DNA of 64,000 nucleotides from Mycolicibacterium cosmeticum (GTDB lineage Bacteria > Actinomycetota > Actinomycetes > Mycobacteriales > Mycobacteriaceae): assembly GCA_016197365.1 (NCBI GenBank), contig JACPVS010000010.1, positions 62,001 through 126,000 of the forward strand. The letters run 5' to 3'. Under the pieces are notes generated by a model that made no database searches, had not been told where the DNA came from, and saw only the letters and a list, made by a program, of their open reading frames with translations. This document shows positions 1 to 11,600 of this stretch, piece after piece (within the stretch, counting starts at the first letter, position 1; each line of letters begins with the position of its first letter). The translations under genes and the position numbers were made by a program.

Positions 1-3434
<3,434 letters not shown>

Positions 3435-3893
3435 GATGCACCCTTCCAGCACCTCATGCGACATTCGGTACCGGAAACCCGGACCGTGGCCGCTGTATTC
3501 TGCGTTCGGTTCGGCTGGCGTTCTCACAGTCCGAACCTCGGAACACACGGCACGCGTCTAGGTCACTGAGCAGGGCTCAGGCTAGAACGACGATGTCAGG
3601 TGCGGATGAGGGTGGGCAGGATGCAGCCAGCGCAACGTCCAACGATAGCGCACGTCCGCGTCATATTCAACGAGCATCCTTCAACCACCGCGTGTGATGT
3701 CGGCGAAGCGCTGGCTGGCGTCCTCGATCCGTGCACACATGCTGCCCAACAGAGTGGCCCGTCCGGGCCTTTCCGTCAAGACTTCACACGCGTTTTGCTG
3801 TGCACTTTTGGATAGTAGCGGGCCGCACCGACACCAGCGCGCCAGAGAGCACCGTGAGGAAGATCACATCCATGGAGAGCGTGCAGGGGTTGT
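3435..3893 (-). promoter_or_regulatory. rpoB upstream region (leader and promoter zone, no gene)
   Basis: About 460 bases with no convincing coding sequence in either direction; the short open frames have the wrong composition and no ribosome site. The rpoB promoter or promoters must lie here. A small inverted repeat CTGAGC-AGG-GCTCAG (3566-3580) lies about 130 bases upstream of the rpoB start. I cannot place a -10/-35 pair with confidence. In M. tuberculosis the interval between mkl and rpoB holds a run of toxin-antitoxin genes, which are absent here. Confidence 0.5.
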
Positions 3894-3900
3894 GAAACAG

Positions 3901-3940
3901 CATCGGCCGGCGGGACCGCTAGCAGTCCCGCCGGCCGATG
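3901..3940 (-). terminator. Hairpin terminator after mkl
   Basis: Perfect 16-bp stem: CATCGGCCGGCGGGAC at 3901-3916 pairs with GTCCCGCCGGCCGATG at 3925-3940 across an 8-base loop. It begins 8 bases after the mkl stop codon. There is no long T tract, as is usual for mycobacterial terminators. Confidence 0.8.
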
Positions 3941-3948
3941 TGTAAGGC

Positions 3949-5025
3949 CTACTGTTCGGTTGCCCGCGGAATCGAGGCCGTCGGGAACTCTTCGTCGTGA
4001 CTCCCGTGCCGGGGCTCGTCGGAGAACTCGTGCACCTTGTACTTGTGGGTGCCATCCAGGTCGTCGAGGATCGCGGCCTGAGCGGCCGGCGGCAGCGTGT
4101 GCAGGATCTCGCGCACCCGGGCCTGACGGCGAGCCACACCCTGGCGCTCGGGCATACCCGGCGTCGCGATGAGCTGCGGCGGCACGCCCTCGATCTCCTC
4201 GACGCCACCATCGCTCTGACCGGCATCCATCATGGCCTGCTCGGCCGCGGCGGTCGCCTCGTCCTTCTCCTCCGACATACCGATCGGACCGATACGACGA
4301 CCATTGAGGAACTGCTTGACGACGGGCTCTTCACTGGTCAACAGCACCTCGCGCGGGCCGAACATGACCAGCTTCTTGCGGAACAGCATGCCGATGTTGT
4401 CCGGCACCGTCCGGGCGATGTTGATGTTGTGCGTCACGATCAGCACGGTCGCATCGATCTGCGCGTTGATGTCGATGAGCAGCTGGGACAGATACGCCGT
4501 ACGGACCGGGTCCAGACCGGAGTCCGGCTCGTCGCACAGGATGATCTGCGGATCCAGCACCAACGCGCGGGCCAGGCCGGCGCGCTTGCGCATACCGCCG
4601 GAGATCTCACCGGGGAACTTGTGCCCGTCATTGGGCATACCCACCAGTTCGAGCTTCTCCATCACGATCTTGCGGATGTCGGACTCGGACTTCTTCGTGT
4701 GCTCACGCAACGGGAAGGCCGTGTTGTCGTAGATGTTCATCGAGCCGAACAGCGCGCCGTCCTGGAACAGCACACCGAACAGGGTGCGGATCTCGTAGAG
4801 CTCCTTGGCCGAGCACTCCAGGATGTTGGTGCCGTCGATGTAGATGGCACCCTTCTCCGGGCGCAGCAGGCCGATCAGAGACTTCAGGAACACCGATTTA
4901 CCGGTACCGGAGGGGCCCAGCAACACGCTGACCTCGCCCTCGGGAACCGTCAGCGTGACGTCCTCCCAAATCTTCGACGAACCAAAAGACTTACTCAGTC
5001 CAGTTACGTCGATTGCGACGCCCAT
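3949..5025 (-). CDS. mkl: Mce transport ATPase MceG (Mkl), ABC ATP-binding protein
   Basis: 358 aa, matching M. tuberculosis Rv0655 along its whole length. It is the shared ATPase that powers the mycobacterial Mce lipid importers at the inner face of the plasma membrane. Walker A GPSGTGKS is at residues 37-44, the ABC signature region reads EISGGMRKRAGLARAL, and Walker B ends in IILCDEPDSGLD. The acidic C-terminal extension past about residue 245 (GPIGMSEEKDEAT) is typical of Mkl and MlaF-like proteins rather than generic importers. It is a single-gene unit with its own terminator. No mce permease genes lie nearby, consistent with one ATPase serving dispersed mce operons. Confidence 0.95.
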   Translation of the reverse strand: MGVAIDVTGLSKSFGSSKIWEDVTLTVPEGEVSVLLGPSGTGKSVFLKSLIGLLRPEKGAIYIDGTNILECSAKELYEIRTLFGVLFQDGALFGSMNIYDNTAFPLREHTKKSESDIRKIVMEKLELVGMPNDGHKFPGEISGGMRKRAGLARALVLDPQIILCDEPDSGLDPVRTAYLSQLLIDINAQIDATVLIVTHNINIARTVPDNIGMLFRKKLVMFGPREVLLTSEEPVVKQFLNGRRIGPIGMSEEKDEATAAAEQAMMDAGQSDGGVEEIEGVPPQLIATPGMPERQGVARRQARVREILHTLPPAAQAAILDDLDGTHKYKVHEFSDEPRHGSHDEEFPTASIPRATEQ

Positions 5026-5151
5026 ACGATTTCCTTCCGCCTACGGCCCACCGCGCCACCTGCGGTACCCCGCCTGTGGCTTGAGTCACTGTAGCGCACG
5101 CAGGTTTTCAGCAACACAGAAGTCAACGGCAATCGGATCCGCTGCACGACA

Positions 5152-5181
5152 AAGGGCCGGGTCGTTTCCGACCCGGCCCTT
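5152..5181 (-). terminator. Terminator of the rplJ-rplL operon
   Basis: A 13-bp perfect stem, AAGGGCCGGGTCG (5152-5164) with CGACCCGGCCCTT (5169-5181) and a 4-base loop, starts 13 bases after the rplL stop on the minus strand. Confidence 0.85.
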
Positions 5182-5194
5182 CGAAGAACTGAAA

Positions 5195-5581
5195 CTACTT
5201 GACGGTGACCGATGCGCCGGCGGCCTCGAGCTTGGCCTTGGCGTCCTCGGCGGCGTCCTTGTTGACCTTCTCCAGCAGCGGCTTGGGCGCTGCGTCGACC
5301 AGGTCCTTGGCTTCCTTCAGACCCAGGCCGGAAACGATCTCGCGGACGACCTTGATGACGCCGATCTTCTTCTCGCCGGCACCCTCGAGGATGACGTCGA
5401 ACTCGGTCTGCTCCTCGGCGGCCTCAGCGGCGGCCGGGGCTGCGCCGGCGGCGGCAACGGCGACCGGAGCGGCGGCGGTGACGTCGAAGGTCTCTTCGAA
5501 CTGCTTCACGAACTCAGAGAGCTCGAGCAGGGTCAGTTCCTTGAACGCGTCGAGCAGTTCTTCGGTGGACAGCTTTGCCAT
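5195..5581 (-). CDS. rplL: 50S ribosomal protein L7/L12
   Basis: 128 aa acidic stalk protein that recruits translation GTPases to the large subunit. The N-terminal dimerisation helix ([19 protein letters not shown]) is followed by an Ala/Pro-rich hinge at about residues 35-58. The globular C-terminal domain contains the conserved [16 protein letters not shown] segment. It lies 38 bases downstream of rplJ and must be co-transcribed with it. The strong hairpin downstream ends the unit. Confidence 0.98.
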   Translation of the reverse strand: MAKLSTEELLDAFKELTLLELSEFVKQFEETFDVTAAAPVAVAAAGAAPAAAEAAEEQTEFDVILEGAGEKKIGVIKVVREIVSGLGLKEAKDLVDAAPKPLLEKVNKDAAEDAKAKLEAAGASVTVK

Positions 5582-5619
5582 GGTGATTCCTTATCTCTGT
5601 AACTATGTGGTGGTTTGTC

Positions 5620-6159
5620 TTAAGCAGCGGGTTCTGCTGAACCTTCTGCGGCCTTCTTCTCTTGCAGAGCTGCGGCCAGGCGGGCGACCTGGGACGCGGG
5701 CGCCACGAACAGCGCCGCGGCCTGGGACTGCTTCGCCTTCAGGGCGCCGGCGACGCGCGCCAGCAACACCTCGCGCGACTCCAGGTCGGCAATGCGCTCG
5801 ACCTCGGACACGGACAGCGCGCGGCCGTCCATGTAGCCGCCCTTGATGACGAGCGCCTTGTTGTCCTTGGCGAACTTCTTGATCGCCTTCGCGGCGTCAA
5901 CGGGCTCACCGTTGATGAACGCGATGGCGGTCGGGCCGGCGAACAGATCGTCGAGACCTTCGATGCCGGCCTCGGACGCCGCACGCTTCACCAAGGTGTT
6001 CTTGGCGACGGTGTAGGTCGTCGCTTTGCCCAGCGACCTGCGCAGCTCGGCAAGGTTGGTGACCGTCAGGCCGCGGTACTCGGTGACGACGGTGGCCGTC
6101 GCCTCCTTGAACTTCTCGGCGATGTCGGCGACCGCGGTGGCCTTGTCAGCGTTGGCCAT
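5620..6159 (-). CDS. rplJ: 50S ribosomal protein L10
   Basis: 179 aa L10, the stalk base that binds 23S rRNA and anchors L7/L12 dimers. It begins [17 protein letters not shown]. The start is fixed by AGGAGG six bases upstream of the ATG at 6159; the open frame runs 16 codons further up but without a ribosome site. The C-terminal Ala/Glu-rich tail ([13 protein letters not shown]) is typical of mycobacteria and binds L7/L12. It is the first gene of the rplJ-rplL operon and is preceded by a structured leader. Confidence 0.98.
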   Translation of the reverse strand: MANADKATAVADIAEKFKEATATVVTEYRGLTVTNLAELRRSLGKATTYTVAKNTLVKRAASEAGIEGLDDLFAGPTAIAFINGEPVDAAKAIKKFAKDNKALVIKGGYMDGRALSVSEVERIADLESREVLLARVAGALKAKQSQAAALFVAPASQVARLAAALQEKKAAEGSAEPAA

Positions 6160-6360
6160 GCTTGCCTCCTCGTGATGGTTGGGATGTCCACCAACCGACG
6201 GGCGCAAGGGCCGGAAATCACAAACGCCCCGACACAGACAGGTCGGGGCGCACAGAAATACTGTTACCTCGTCCTCCTGCGTGGGTCGCCGGGAAATCCC
6301 GGACCTTCAACCGATTTCTCGGTAACCGACGGTCTTCGGTGGAACCCGGCAAGAATAGCG
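6160..6360 (-). promoter_or_regulatory. rplJ leader with hairpin (probable L10 autoregulation)
   Basis: About 200 noncoding bases precede rplJ. A 9-bp stem (CGCCCCGAC 6225-6233 with GTCGGGGCG 6242-6250) is followed on the minus strand by TTTGTGATTT, which could act as an attenuator. Leaders of rplJ bind L10(L12) complexes and regulate translation in many bacteria. Assignment here rests on position and the hairpin; I did not fold the whole leader. Confidence 0.5.
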
Positions 6361-6373
6361 GACTCCGGGCCCA

Positions 6374-6808
6374 TCAGCCAAAACGGGCCAGCACCACCAA
6401 CACGAACGCGGCGAACAGCAGCCCGACCCGGACCCAGTGCACGCGGTCCCAGCGGGCGGCCAGTTCGCGGGAGACGTCGCCCTCGGTGGCCCACGCCCCC
6501 ACCCGATTGTTGATGGGGACCAGCACCGCGAAGGTCAGGGCCATCAGCGCGACCATCATCACCAGAGCCGCCACCACCAGCGGATCGGTGGGCGTCACGA
6601 CCAGCGCGGCCACCACCGCGAGCACCGCGGCTGCGTACCAGAACGGCATCACCCTGCCGAGCACTCTGCTGCTGTGGCTGCGGGTCTGGCGATAGCCGTC
6701 GCCGGACAGCCTGCCCAATAGCGGATGGGTGAAGGCGGTGACCCCGAATTCGACACCGACCAGTGGACCGAGGATCAGAATTGCCACCACGCCCGCGATG
6801 TCCGTCAT
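6374..6808 (-). CDS. DUF1772 (anthrone oxygenase-like) membrane protein
   Basis: 144 aa with about four hydrophobic segments: an N-terminal one (IAGVVAILILGPLVGVEFG), a central pair after FWYAAAVLAVVAALVV, and a C-terminal one (VGLLFAAFVLVVLARFG). The motif VPINNRVGAW before the last segment is characteristic of DUF1772, a family that includes anthrone-oxygenase-like proteins; activity in mycobacteria is unproven. The ATG at 6808 was preferred over a long upstream extension that would run through the divergent HxlR promoter. Divergent pairing with an HxlR regulator and the inverted repeat between them suggest it is that regulator's target. Confidence 0.8.
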   Translation of the reverse strand: MTDIAGVVAILILGPLVGVEFGVTAFTHPLLGRLSGDGYRQTRSHSSRVLGRVMPFWYAAAVLAVVAALVVTPTDPLVVAALVMMVALMALTFAVLVPINNRVGAWATEGDVSRELAARWDRVHWVRVGLLFAAFVLVVLARFG

Positions 6809-6847
6809 ACCATCGAGCCTGGTGGTTACGCGTACCAGAAACAAGGT

Positions 6848-6865
6848 ACTGACAAATCTGTCAGT
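6848..6865. promoter_or_regulatory. Inverted repeat, candidate HxlR operator
   Basis: ACTGACA-AATC-TGTCAGT, a perfect 7-bp dyad with a 4-base spacer. It lies between the divergent starts of the DUF1772 gene (6808) and the HxlR regulator (6888), where it could control both. Binding is inferred from position and symmetry. Confidence 0.6.
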
Positions 6866-6887
6866 GCATGCCCATCGAGGAGGCGTG

Positions 6888-7298
6888 GTGGCGGTATCGA
6901 AGAAGGGCATCAACGAATGCCCGATAGACACCGCGCTGACCGTCATCGACGGTCGCTGGAAGGGCACCATCATGTGGCGCCTGCAGGACGGGCCGATGCG
7001 TACCGCCGAACTGCGTCGCAGCATCCCCGACATCACCGAACGCATGCTGATCCGGCACCTGCGCGACATGGTCGACGCCGGCATCCTCGACCGGCACGAC
7101 GCCCAGACCGTGCCGCCGTGCGTGCACTACTCCATCTCCGAGTACGGCAGGACCCTCGGCCCGGTGCTCCAATTGCTCTGCGATTGGGGGCGCACTCACA
7201 TGGTGCGCGCCAGCGCCGCCGCACCCACCAGTCCCGCGTCCCCACCTAGCGCGGCGGGCACCACCCGCAGGTCCCTGATGAAGGACAGCCCGGCGTAG
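6888..7298 (+). CDS. HxlR-family winged-helix transcriptional regulator
   Basis: 136 aa. The N-terminus KKGINECPIDTALTVIDGRWK and the following block (MRTAELRRSIPDITERML, later VHYSISEYGRTLGPVL) are diagnostic of HxlR regulators, with the conserved Cys near the N-terminus that can sense electrophiles or redox state. Two GTG codons are in frame (6885, 6888) after GAGGAGG; the second has the better spacing. The family normally ends near LLCDWGRTHM, but this frame continues about 35 more residues and overlaps the convergent ROK gene by 103 bases. The tail may be recently gained by stop loss. It is probably autoregulated through the nearby dyad. Confidence 0.85.
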   Translation: MAVSKKGINECPIDTALTVIDGRWKGTIMWRLQDGPMRTAELRRSIPDITERMLIRHLRDMVDAGILDRHDAQTVPPCVHYSISEYGRTLGPVLQLLCDWGRTHMVRASAAAPTSPASPPSAAGTTRRSLMKDSPA

Positions 7299-8101
7299 TC
7301 GCGCAGCGCGGCCCGGAGCGGGCCGAACAGCAGTGCCCCCGACTTCGCCACCCCGCCGCCGATCACGACGAGGTCCAGGTCGCAGGTCGCCGCCACGCCG
7401 GCGATCATCATCGCCACCGCGGCCGCACCGCGGCGAAAGGCCTTCAGTGCGACCTCGTCGCCCGCGGCGGCCGCCTCGGCCAGCTGCTTGGCATCGGCGT
7501 CGGGTGTTGCCGCCCAACCGTTTTCCCGCGCCCAGCGCACCAGATGCGGTCCCGCCGCCACGGTCTCGACGCAGCCCCGGCCGCCGCACGTACACGGCAG
7601 CCCGTCGGGCTCGACGATCACGTGACCGACATGCCCGGCATTGCCGGTGCGCCCGTCGTAGGGCACACCATCGAGGACCAGTCCCCCGCCGATCCCCGTC
7701 GAGACCACCATCCCCAGCAGGAAGTCCGCACCCGCACCAGCCCCGCGCCACTGCTCGCCGAGCGCCATGCACAGCCCGTCACCGCCCAGGCGCACCGGAC
7801 CGCCGGTGAGCTGCCGGGCCCGCTCGACGATCGGAAAGTCGCGCCAGGTGGCGATATTGATGGGGCTGACAGTGCCGGCGCGCAGGTCGACCGGACCGGC
7901 CGAGCTGATACCCGTCCCGATCACGGGTCCGCCTGCGCGGTGCAATGCGTCGCGGATCAGGTCGGCGGCCACCGACCACACCGCGTCCGCGGCTCCGTGC
8001 GGTGTCGGCAGCTGGTCTCGGTGCGTCAGTGTGCCCTCGCCGTCGACGAGGCCGACGGCGAGCTTGGTGCCGCCGACGTCGAGCGCGAGGGTGAGTTCCA
8101 T
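7196..8101 (-). CDS. ROK-family sugar kinase
   Basis: 301 aa, corresponding to M. tuberculosis Rv0650. The phosphate-binding loop DVGGTK is at residues 8-13 and the likely catalytic base is D108 in LGGDG. The ROK zinc motif reads CTCGGRGC at 170-177, just after NAGHVGHV. It should phosphorylate a hexose such as glucose or mannose in the cytoplasm. The ATG overlaps the upstream stop by one base, so it is translationally coupled to the Rv0649-like gene and the GH38 mannosidase. The operon would release mannose and then phosphorylate it. The exact substrate cannot be read from sequence. Confidence 0.92.
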   Translation of the reverse strand: MELTLALDVGGTKLAVGLVDGEGTLTHRDQLPTPHGAADAVWSVAADLIRDALHRAGGPVIGTGISSAGPVDLRAGTVSPINIATWRDFPIVERARQLTGGPVRLGGDGLCMALGEQWRGAGAGADFLLGMVVSTGIGGGLVLDGVPYDGRTGNAGHVGHVIVEPDGLPCTCGGRGCVETVAAGPHLVRWARENGWAATPDADAKQLAEAAAAGDEVALKAFRRGAAAVAMMIAGVAATCDLDLVVIGGGVAKSGALLFGPLRAALRDYAGLSFIRDLRVVPAALGGDAGLVGAAALARTM

Positions 8102-8667
8102 CAGTGCCGGTGGGTGTTGTCTGGCTGGCGGGGGTCGCCAGGGTGTTCATAGCCGGGCGCCAGGCGCACCACGTCGGCGCAGCGGCTGTCCAGCCAGCGC
8201 CGGAAGGTCCGGCGGCGGGCAGCGGCGGTCAGGTGCGCGGTGATCGCGGGGCGTGCCTGGGTCAGCGAGATGGCCGTGCGTCGAGGACCGAACCGGGTCG
8301 GATTGCGCGCGTGGTAGGCCGCGACTTGGTCCTCGGTGCTGGTCACCGCGGCGGTGACGCGGGCGAACACCGCACGGGCATGGTCGGATTCGAGCACCGC
8401 GGCGGCGATGCTGCCGATCTCCAATCGGGCTGCGGCGTCGGGTAATACGTCGGTGAGCGGGGGTGGATCCGCATCGGCCGGTTCGCGCGCGACCACGCGT
8501 TCGGCGACGAGCAACTGGGTCAGCCAGCGGCGCAGCTGCCTGCCCTCACTGGTGTCCGGGCGCGGCAGCGCGGACGCCAGCGTGCCCGCCCGCACACGCC
8601 GTTCCCGTTCGTCGACCTCGGCCTCCGACACCGGCTGGCCGGCCACCCAGGCCACCGTCGCCGTCAC
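8101..8667 (-). CDS. Small conserved protein, Rv0649 (FabD2) position
   Basis: 188 aa, GTG start overlapping the mannosidase stop (GTGA). It begins VTATVAWVAGQPVSEAEVDERE and ends with a Pro/His-rich tail. By position it equals Rv0649, which is labelled FabD2 (malonyl-CoA:ACP transacylase). However, I see no GHSxG active-site motif and the protein is far shorter than FabD. The N-terminal layout (GxxVSEAEVDxxxRxxRAG, then a central helical stretch) is closer to the N-terminal domains of SurA/PrsA-type foldases. The function is unknown. Tight coupling to GH38 and ROK genes suggests a role with that pathway. Confidence 0.75.
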   Translation of the reverse strand: MTATVAWVAGQPVSEAEVDERERRVRAGTLASALPRPDTSEGRQLRRWLTQLLVAERVVAREPADADPPPLTDVLPDAAARLEIGSIAAAVLESDHARAVFARVTAAVTSTEDQVAAYHARNPTRFGPRRTAISLTQARPAITAHLTAAARRRTFRRWLDSRCADVVRLAPGYEHPGDPRQPDNTHRH

Positions 8668-11600
8668 GCTGTCACCTCCACCGCGACGGCGGGCGAATAC
8701 ACCAGCCGGCCCGCGCAGGCCACCCGGATCAGCGCCCACCACCGGCCCGGTTGCACCCACGGCGGTGGGGTCACGTCGAAACTCAGCTGCAGCGTCCCGC
8801 GGGCCGGTATCTCCGCGCCGGTGGCGGCGGGCCCCAGCCACTCCCAGGTTCCCCACGGGCTGATCAGGTGGGCTTCGACGGCCAGGCCGGCCCCCGCGTC
8901 GGTGCCGACCGTGACCGCCAACCGCGCGTTCTCGCCTGCCCGCACGCTCACGGGTTCCGGTCCGGAGATCAGCCGCAGCACGTCGGCGTCGGGCGGCGCG
9001 TCGACCGAGATCATGCACACGTCCTCGACGACCTGGTGCCACGCAGCGGGCAACCCGCGGCCACCGGCCGCGAGCTCGGCGCGGACGGGGTACCGGCCGG
9101 GCACGATGTCCGGCGGCAGCGTCACCCCGACGTCGGCGTCCAGGTACTCCCCCGGCGGCAGGACGAAGGACAACTCGGCCGGATCGGCCGCCCAGTCCGG
9201 CGGCACGACCAGTCGGACCCGGCCGTGCAGTGCGCTGTCCGTGCAGTCGCTGGCCACGGTGAGACGAAGGCGCACAACAGAATTCGGCGTGGCCGCGAGT
9301 TGGCCGGGATGCAGGTGCGCCACCAGCGGCAGTCCACCCAACGGGGCGGGACCCCGGTTGTGCAGCCAGTACCGGGCGTACAGCGGTTGGGCGTCCTCGG
9401 AGTCCGGGGCCAGCCGCTGCTGGTCGGCGTTGGCTATCCGGATGCCGCCCAGCCTGCCACGCAGGGTGGCGATCTGATAGCCGTGCATGTCCGTGGTCGC
9501 CGGCCCGGCGGGACGCTCCAGCAGGTCCGCCTCGACCAGCGGGGAGATGCTGCACAGGCCCGATCGGACCACGAATTCCGCACTGCGGCCGTGTGTTTCG
9601 ACCAACCTGAACGTGACCGAAGACGGGTCGACCGGCTCGGTCGACCCGGTCACGAACGGGTTGCCTGCCGCCTTGAGCGCTCCGAGGGTGACCCGGCCAC
9701 CCGTGGAGTCGACATCGAGCAGGGCCCCGTGGGCGGGCAATCCCTCGACACCGGCCCGCCGGTTGCGCACCGCGATCAGCGGATGGGAGAACTCGGCACT
9801 CCGGATCGGGATGTCGGCGTCGCGCCAGTCCCCCTCGCCGGCGATCAGCGCGTAGTCGAAGGTGTGGGACCAGTGCTGCAGTTGAAAGTTCGATCCGTCG
9901 GGGGCGGTACGCCGCGGCGGGTCGATCCATGTTCCCGACGGCCATCCGGTGCAGGACCGCATCAACGAGGTGTGCAGGGTGCCATCGGGTTCGACGGCGA
10001 AACCTGGTACGCCCCGGTTGCAGAGCGCGACGGTCACCGACTCGAAGGGTGTCAGTTCGGCCGGCGCATCCTGTGGTACGGAGATCTCCGCATCGGCGAG
10101 ATCGTCGACCAGCGAGCCGATATCGCCGACGACGATCAGCACCGGCAGGCTACGCAGGCCACGCAGGTCGGCGCTGGGCACCCAGGAGTCGACAAGGGCC
10201 GAGCCGGCGGGCACCCACACCCGGGCGGTGCCTCCCGCGCTGAGTTGCCGATCGAGTTCCGTCCGGTGTTCGGGTGAGGTGGCCAGAACCGCGGCGGTGA
10301 AGGCGTTCTGGTCCGGGCCGCCAAGGGCGATCCGCGCGTCGGGCAGGTTCGAGTCCACGGACAGGTCGCCGTAGCGCGGTTTGCCTGCCGCGCTGCAGGT
10401 GGCGGTGACGCCGGCCCGCACCAGGGCGACCATCAGCTCGCGGGTGTCGAATTGCGCGTCGGGCGTGACGACTTCGGCCACCGATACCGCCCGGACGCCG
10501 GCACCGACACGCACCCGCAGCATCGAGGACAGCCCGAACCAGCCGTACGCCGGGTTGTCCAACGTAGACGGGTGCTGCGCGGCATCCACGGCGTGGGTGG
10601 CGCCGTGCTGGTGCAGCAGGCCGAAGCCGCGGCCGATGACGGCGTCGCCCACCTCGCTGGCCGGCATCGCACCGGGCACCGGGCACGGCCAGCGCAGCCG
10701 CAGCAGCTTGTCGGCGCCGGTGAATTCGTCGACGGTGGTGCGGCATTCGATGCGCGAGATCCCGTGCCACAGGGTGATCATCTGGGTGTAGCTCAGGATG
10801 TCGCCGATGCGGCCGCGGATGATCAACCGTTCTCCGAGCGGGCTGCGCGACGCCTGGACGACGGCCGGATACGCCGAGGAGCACAGCACCGGCCCGCTGG
10901 GCAGCAGATGCCACGGCCCTTCGCCGGCTTTCGGATGCGCCGGATGTTCGTCATAGACGGCGAGTTCGTTTCCCACCGCGCCGTCGGCGATCATCTCCCG
11001 CCCGCCGGCGAGCACCGAGCTCACCGCGCCACCGCGCTCCGGATCCGCCCTCACCCGATAGTGGTCATTGCCGATCTCGTTGCCCCCCAACGGCTCCCAA
11101 CTCGCCCCTGGATTGGTGTCGTCCAGCCAGTACGCCTGCCAGCCCAGCGATCCGACGTCGTCGGCCAGCCAGCTGACGGTGTGCCCGTCGGACACCGACG
11201 GCACGGTGTCCCCGTGCTGGTCGCGCACCACACCGGCGAAGGGGCGGTCCAACTGAGCGGTGACCACGTCAGTCCGGTGGTGTGCCAACGGATTCCACAC
11301 GACCACCGGGGCGTCCACCGCGCCACTGAGCAAAGCCAGCGCGTTGTCGCGGGCCGCCCGGCCCAGCTCCCACGCATCGCGCCAGCCGGTCAGCAGATCG
11401 AGGTAGACCTGATCGGATTCCGAGCCGGTGATCGCGTCGTGGTGCGCACCGTACGCCAGCTGCACCCACGCCTTCTCCAGCGCGGCCTGTGGATAGGTGG
11501 CCCCGCAGAGCAATCCGGCGAACACCGCGAAGCGTTCCGCCTCGAGCACCACGTTCTCGGCGGCACGGTTGGCCTGTTTGGTGTCGATGTAGGAGACGTC

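Noticed and set aside
3600..3945. Short plus-strand frames between mkl and rpoB
   Set aside because: No ribosome site, odd composition, overlap with the mkl terminator.
6374..7084. Extended DUF1772 protein of 236 residues
   Set aside because: The first 92 codons overlap the divergent HxlR gene and its operator; the ATG at 6808 begins the family domain.
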